NCBI GenBank assembly: GCA_040255925.1
Contig: JBDZVX010000045.1
Coordinates: 1-19,742 of the forward strand
Direction of reading: 5' to 3'
DNA length: 19,742 bases
DNA from: Nitrolancea sp040255925
GTDB taxonomy: Bacteria; Chloroflexota; Chloroflexia; Thermomicrobiales; Thermomicrobiaceae
Part shown: positions 16,036-19,742 of the stretch, one piece after another
How positions within the stretch are numbered: the first letter of the stretch is position 1
How the letters are laid out: each line of letters opens with the position of its first letter
Program-made: the position numbers and the translations under genes
Notes under the pieces: generated by a model
The model's input: only the letters and a program-made list of their open reading frames with translations
What the model was told of the DNA's origin: nothing
Database searches by the model: none

Positions 16036-16701
16036 CTACCGTGCGTGCCGGTGTCGCTGCTGGGAGGACGGAGGAGGATTCAACATCGAGGCGGGCATCG
16101 GCGGACAGAAGATCGGATGGGCTGGGTCCGTTGGTGCTGGGCAATGCTCCTTAACCCATTTGGTGACATCCTCCATCCGAGGCCGTGGCCCAAGATAGGG
16201 CGGGAGGCTGGGATCGTGGAGGGCATTTCCCCAACCCCTCCCGTCCGGGTTGGCTACCAGGGTCGCTACCAATCCCTCATCATCGGCAAAGCTCAACTGG
16301 AGGAACTTGAATGTTTTGCCCGCAATCCGCTCCGCACCTGGCGCGGAGGCACCGCAACCGGGCTTCGCCATCCCGAAATCCCCTTGCAGCATGACCGTGA
16401 ACATCGGGATTTGACGCTCGACAGCGGCCCCCACGGGTTGTCCCAAACCCAGGTCATACATCTGCGCTGAGGTGAGCGTTCGGGCGAACCGAAGCCTCGG
16501 GGGCACATAGTTCGTGAAATTGGCCTGCACATAGTCGAGCGCATACTGGGCCTTTTCCTGATCGCTCAGCCCGGTCAGCGCATGTGGCTTGAATGGTGTA
16601 CTGGCCTTAGCCGGTTCTGGTTTCGCGCGCATCATCATATAGAGGCCGGAGACGACCACGACCGCACCGGTCACGGCAGCCAACATCCTTCTGCGTTGCA
16701 T
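16036..16701 (-). CDS. Membrane-anchored or secreted protein of unknown function
   Basis: A 221-residue protein with a positively charged start (MQRRR) and one hydrophobic segment (about 7-24), so it is exported or anchored with the bulk outside. The remainder (ALTGLSDQEKAQYALDYVQANF, then LQGDFGMAKPG, then FLQLSFADDEGLVATLVAN) reads as a compact mixed domain. Three cysteines (C116, C187, C199) could form disulfides. The end is Pro/Ser/His-rich. The start at 16701 has GGGAGAG upstream; a TTG at 16716 is an alternative. I do not recognise a family. The neighbours on both sides are unrelated. Confidence 0.65.
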   Translation of the reverse strand: MQRRRMLAAVTGAVVVVSGLYMMMRAKPEPAKASTPFKPHALTGLSDQEKAQYALDYVQANFTNYVPPRLRFARTLTSAQMYDLGLGQPVGAAVERQIPMFTVMLQGDFGMAKPGCGASAPGAERIAGKTFKFLQLSFADDEGLVATLVANPDGRGWGNALHDPSLPPYLGPRPRMEDVTKWVKEHCPAPTDPAHPIFCPPMPASMLNPPPSSQQRHRHAR

Positions 16702-16977
16702 CGTCGGCTCTCCCAAGTTGCCAATCCACCGTTGCTTGCCGCTACCATCGACGCACGTCCCGTAGCGGAGTGAATAGTTCGCAAATGGTGAGCCTGCGGC
16801 GTTGGAACACTATGGCTGAAATGGGTTTCGCGGAGACGGCTGTTATAGATTGTCCTGGAACCGTAAATAACCCCTGAGGTACCCAGCAGTATCACTTTCG
16901 ATGCCCGTAAATCATGATTGTGGCTGCTCCGAAAAGTAGAGGCTGGGTAAGGTGTGATGACCGCCATCGTACTGGCA

Positions 16978-17283
16978 TCAGTACCGGCCATCGATGGCGG
17001 CGAAGATCGCGGCGATGTACTCCGGATTTTTCACCGACGCGCCGCTAATTCGGAGGATGGTCGGCGTGAGGTCATCCACCTTTTGCCGGATGTTGAAGGT
17101 CCGCTCGATTTCGCCCCGCGAGATAATTCGCGGCTCTCCGCCGGAGCCGTCGAAATTCGTGACGATCTGGATCGCCTGCGCTTTTGACCGGTTGACCGAG
17201 ATCACCTGAAATGCTTCTCGGTCGGGACGTGTGTAGAGCATCCGGCCGGTTAACTGCTCGATACTTGCCCAAACCTCGTCCAT
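16978..17283 (-). CDS. Small protein of unknown function
   Basis: A 101-residue soluble protein beginning MDEVWASIEQLTG. Residues such as FQVISVNRSKAQAIQIV and GEPRIISRGEIERTFNI suggest alternating beta strands and helices, as in a small DNA- or nucleotide-binding fold, but I recognise no family. The start at 17283 is preceded by GGGAGGAAG with about 9 nt spacing; an upstream start at 17307 is less likely. It is divergent from pyrB, with about 355 bp in between. Confidence 0.65.
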   Translation of the reverse strand: MDEVWASIEQLTGRMLYTRPDREAFQVISVNRSKAQAIQIVTNFDGSGGEPRIISRGEIERTFNIRQKVDDLTPTILRISGASVKNPEYIAAIFAAIDGRY

Positions 17284-17411
17284 GCGCCGCTTCCTCCCTT
17301 CGCCCAAGCCTCGAGTCCGCCTTGAATCTTATCCGAATCGAGTTCGTGGCTGACAGCGAACTGCCGTGAGCTGGCGCGTGCGCGATGCAATCCGGATGGA
17401 TCGCACAGAGC

Positions 17412-17448
17412 GACGCCCGGCGCGGTGGAGGCGGCGCGACCGGGCGTC
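17412..17448. repeat. Strong hairpin upstream of pyrB
   Basis: GACGCCCGGCGCG (17412-17424) pairs with CGCG-A-CCGGGCGTC (17435-17448): 13 base pairs with a single bulged A and a 10-nt loop. Only TT follows, so it is not a textbook terminator on the plus strand. It lies about 150 bp upstream of the predicted pyrB -10 box. Confidence 0.6.
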
Positions 17449-17549
17449 TTGGGAAGGAAGGAACAGTGCTGGCGTTAGAATGATCATAGGACCCCATTCT
17501 TGCAAATCTCCTCTTCCCCTCATCCACGGAGATGACGGTTGCGACACAA

Positions 17550-17561
17550 GGGCGATCGCCC
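17550..17561. promoter_or_regulatory. Perfect 12-bp palindrome, candidate operator
   Basis: GGGCGATCGCCC is fully palindromic and is centred about 40 bp upstream of the TATAAT box of pyrB, a place where activators or repressors bind. GCGATCGC-type palindromes also occur by chance in G+C-rich DNA. Confidence 0.3.
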
Positions 17562-17595
17562 GCGAACGCCTCTCCAGCCACCAGCGGTCGAGCGG

Positions 17596-17601
17596 TATAA
17601 T
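17596..17601 (+). promoter_or_regulatory. pyrB -10 box
   Basis: An exact TATAAT lies 37 nt before the pyrB ATG. The hexamer at the -35 distance (TCCAGC at 17573-17578, 17-bp spacer) is poor. If used, the leader would be about 30 nt, too short for an attenuator, so pyrB control would be at initiation. Confidence 0.5.
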
Positions 17602-17638
17602 CCCTCAGATTAATATGGGCGCCCGCAAAGGAGATCCG

Positions 17639-18568
17639 ATGTCCACGCTTCAGCACGTTCTCGAAGTCCGGCAGTTCGACCGGCCATGGTTGGACATGTT
17701 CTTCCAGCACACCGTGAGGATGCACGAGATTGCCGCGTCCGGCGGTTCCCGGCGGCTGGCCGGGCGAATCATGGCCACGCTCTTCTTCGAGCCCAGCACG
17801 CGCACGCGTTTGAGCTTCGAATCGGCGATGACCCGGCTGGGCGGCTCGGTGCTCTCCGCTGAGGATGCCGGCGCTACGTCGTCGGTGACCAAGGGCGAGA
17901 CCATTGAGGACATGGCGAGGATCGTTGAGGCGTATGCCGATCTCCTGGTCATCCGCCATCCGGAGTCCGGTGCCGTGGCGCGGGCGGCACGGGTTGTGGA
18001 CGTGCCGGTCATCAACGCCGGGGATGGGCCGCACGAGCACCCGACCCAGGCGCTGTTGGACCTCTACACGATCCACCGGGAATTGGGCGGGATCGACGGA
18101 CTCCGGATCGCCCTGGTCGGAGATTTGAAGTACGGGCGGGCGGTCCGTTCGCTGGCGCTGCTGCTCACCCAGGCGCGCGACACCGAGCTGATCTTTGTCT
18201 CGCCAGACACAACCCGGATGGGTGACGACGTCACCGCGGAGCTCGATCAGGCCGGCGTGTGCTACGCGGAGGAGTCCGATTTGCGCCGGGTGCTCCCGGA
18301 GGTGGATGTCGTCTATCAGACCCGCGTCCAGCGAGAGCGGTTTCCATCGGACGGCGACTACCATGCCGCGCGGGGGCACTACGTGATCGACGTGGCGGCC
18401 ATGAGCCTCCTCGCTCCGCACGGAATTCTCTTACACCCGCTGCCGCGTGTCGATGAAATCGCACCGGAGGTGGATGATGATCCACGAGCCGCTCACTTCC
18501 GCCAGGCGAAGAACGGTGTCTACGTGCGGATGGCGCTCCTCGATCTGCTGCTCGCTGGGGAACGCTAG
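17639..18568 (+). CDS. pyrB: Aspartate carbamoyltransferase catalytic subunit
   Basis: A 309-residue enzyme joining carbamoyl phosphate and L-aspartate to give N-carbamoyl-L-aspartate in pyrimidine synthesis. Signature elements are all present: FFEPSTRTRLSFESA (49-63, carbamoyl-phosphate site), K85, the HPES region (107-110), HEHPTQALLDLYT (132-144), R167, the R229 region and LLHPLPRVDEI (264-274). Length is normal for the family. The start at 17639 follows AAAGGAGATCC; the frame is open back to 17366, but that part is Arg/Ser-rich and crosses the promoter. No other pyr gene is adjacent, which is unusual compared with pyr operons. Its TAG stop shares the CTAG tetramer with the convergent gene's stop. 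Confidence 0.95.
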   Translation: MSTLQHVLEVRQFDRPWLDMFFQHTVRMHEIAASGGSRRLAGRIMATLFFEPSTRTRLSFESAMTRLGGSVLSAEDAGATSSVTKGETIEDMARIVEAYADLLVIRHPESGAVARAARVVDVPVINAGDGPHEHPTQALLDLYTIHRELGGIDGLRIALVGDLKYGRAVRSLALLLTQARDTELIFVSPDTTRMGDDVTAELDQAGVCYAEESDLRRVLPEVDVVYQTRVQRERFPSDGDYHAARGHYVIDVAAMSLLAPHGILLHPLPRVDEIAPEVDDDPRAAHFRQAKNGVYVRMALLDLLLAGER

Positions 18569-19742
18569 CCGCCACCGGACTCGCCGGGTGCCGTGGGTAC
18601 TTTGGATGTCGGGGACAGATACAGGCGGGAGATGCGAAGCCCATCCAGTGCCTCTACACGAAACGTATACCCGTCCACCTGCACGGTGTCCCCGATCTCC
18701 GGTTTCCGACCCAGACGCCCGAAGACGTAACCCCCGATGGTATCGAAGTCCTCGGTTGGCAGGTCCAGTCCGAACTGCTCGTTCACCTCGTCGATGAGCA
18801 CCAATCCGTTGAGAAGCGCATCTCCGTTGGGAAGTTGCTCGATGAAAATCTCGGGAGGCTCGAACTCATCTTGCACCTCGCCGACGATACGTTCCATCAG
18901 GTCTTCCAGCGTGACCATTCCGGCGGTGCCGCCGTACTCATCAATGACGATCGCCACGTGAATCCGGCGCGATTTCATCCGCATTAGGAGCTGGTCGATC
19001 GGCAGGCTTTCCGGCACGTTGAGGACCTCACGGCTGATCTTGCGGATGTTAAACGGTGCATTCGGCGTGTAGACCAGGAGCTTGAAGAGATCCTTGCTGT
19101 GAAGAACCCCGAGGATATCGTCGAGGGTACCGGAATAGATTGGGTAGCGTGACCGGCCTTCGCGGGCGATCGTTTCCATGAGTTCTGGGAGGGTGATAGT
19201 GACCGGAATCGCGACCATCTCGGTCCGCGGGACCATCACCATATGGGCCGTGACGTCGGCGAACGTGAGCAATCGTTCGATCATCTCTCGTTCGCTGGCC
19301 TCGATTTCCCCCTTCTCCTCGCTGGCCGCGACCAGCATCTCCAATTCTTCCACCGTATAAACCAGGTGGCTTTCAGCGTGATATTGGAGACCGAATGGCC
19401 GGAGAATCAGCTCAGTCGCCCAGTAAATGACGAAGATGATCGGTCGGAAGATGATCGAGACGAGATGGGTGAGCTGCGCGGTCAGCAGAGCGGTGCGTTC
19501 CGCCCGCTGGATGGCGATCATCTTTGGAACCTGTTCGCCGAGGATCACCTCTAAAAGCGTGATCAGGGTAAAGGCGATGATGACCGCGACGGTGTGGGAT
19601 GCGAAGCCCCGCCATGAGGCGGGGAGATAGGTGAAGAGTCCGTCAAACAGGCTGGCGACCGCCGGTTCACCGAGCCAGCCGATCCCTAGGCTGGCCATGG
19701 TGATGCCGATCTGCGCGGCGGAGATGAAGATGTTCGGGTTGT
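18565..19742 (-). CDS. CNNM/CBS/CorC membrane protein (partial, 5' end off the window)
   Basis: About 391 residues are visible; the gene starts beyond 19742. The first visible residues (NPNIFISAAQIGITMASLG) belong to the CNNM/DUF21 membrane domain, which continues through helices with TLLEVILGEQVPKMIAI and SIIFRPIIFVIYW. Next come a CBS pair (MVPRTEMVAIPV, RYPIYSGTLDDILGVLHSKDL, HVAIVIDEYGGTAGMVTLEDL) and a C-terminal CorC_HlyC domain (GYVFGRLGRKPEIGDTVQVDG). Members are called hemolysin-like or CorC proteins and are linked to Mg2+ or other cation transport; cytolytic activity should not be assumed. The tail ends in Ser/Gly. ATG 19698 is internal, not the true start. Confidence 0.92.
   Translation of the reverse strand, partial: NPNIFISAAQIGITMASLGIGWLGEPAVASLFDGLFTYLPASWRGFASHTVAVIIAFTLITLLEVILGEQVPKMIAIQRAERTALLTAQLTHLVSIIFRPIIFVIYWATELILRPFGLQYHAESHLVYTVEELEMLVAASEEKGEIEASEREMIERLLTFADVTAHMVMVPRTEMVAIPVTITLPELMETIAREGRSRYPIYSGTLDDILGVLHSKDLFKLLVYTPNAPFNIRKISREVLNVPESLPIDQLLMRMKSRRIHVAIVIDEYGGTAGMVTLEDLMERIVGEVQDEFEPPEIFIEQLPNGDALLNGLVLIDEVNEQFGLDLPTEDFDTIGGYVFGRLGRKPEIGDTVQVDGYTFRVEALDGLRISRLYLSPTSKVPTAPGESGGG

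Larger units (their letters stand above)
17284..17638. other. Divergent spacer upstream of pyrB
   Basis: About 355 bp without a gene between the small minus-strand gene and pyrB. It holds a strong hairpin (17412-17448), a 12-bp palindrome (17550-17561) and a consensus -10 box (17596-17601). No PyrR-type leader or T-box core sequence was recognised. Confidence 0.6.

Noticed and set aside
17412..17448. T-box or PyrR-type leader upstream of pyrB
   Set aside because: Neither the T-box core nor the PyrR binding-loop consensus was found, and the probable promoter lies downstream of the hairpin.
17072..18421. 449-codon open frame on the minus strand
   Set aside because: It lies opposite pyrB and overlaps the small gene at 16978-17283; its residues are Arg/His/Pro/Gly-rich with no recognisable domain. 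It is a shadow of pyrB codon use.
1..19742. Mobile elements, CRISPR arrays, tRNA or rRNA genes
   Set aside because: No transposase or integrase motifs, no regularly spaced repeats and no tRNA/rRNA signatures were seen by reading both strands; short divergent elements could be missed.

Overview
The window looks like chromosomal DNA of a Chloroflexota bacterium, most likely of the Thermomicrobia/Sphaerobacter type. This is an inference from moderately high G+C, the protein style, and an alternative complex III (ACIII) operon; no rRNA or marker phylogeny is present. No mobile element, CRISPR array, tRNA or rRNA was seen.

Layout. (1) 15-2210 (+): a large helicase-associated (Helicase_C_3-type) protein without a motor domain, followed by a spacer with a strong imperfect hairpin. 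(2) 2438-3898 (-): a PepSY-associated membrane protein. Its long upstream region (3899-4491) carries two diverged copies of a ~42-bp block and an orphan open frame without a start codon. (3) 4492-6049 (-): an overlapping NarL-type response regulator and HisKA_3 histidine kinase pair. (4) 6325-6717 (-): a small protein of unknown function, divergent from the operon that follows. (5) 6885-14848 (+): the core of the window, a tightly packed eight-gene operon. It encodes a small two-helix membrane protein, pentaheme cytochrome c (ActA), a Tat/lipobox molybdopterin-oxidoreductase-like subunit (ActB1), a four-cluster ferredoxin subunit (ActB2), two NrfD-like ten-helix membrane subunits, ActD (DUF3341) and a monoheme lipoprotein cytochrome c (ActE). 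(6) 15001-17283 (-): a stand-alone Clp N-domain protein with an unknown C-terminal domain, a membrane-anchored unknown protein and a 101-residue unknown protein. (7) 17639-18568 (+): pyrB with its own promoter, ending tail to tail with a CNNM/CBS/CorC membrane protein (-) that runs off the right edge.

How the genes work together. The operon should make a membrane quinol:electron-acceptor oxidoreductase. The NrfD-like subunits would oxidise menaquinol, the ActB2 iron-sulfur clusters would carry electrons, and the hemes of ActA and ActE would pass them to a terminal oxidase or soluble carrier not encoded here. Unlike the usual description of ActB as one fused protein, the two halves are separate genes, and the B1 half keeps a complete CX2CX3CX27C iron-sulfur motif. 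The two NrfD-like proteins each keep a different part of the motifs expected of ActC. The best candidate for something unusual is this ACIII variant, followed by the Clp N-domain fusion and the duplicated spacer upstream of the PepSY gene.
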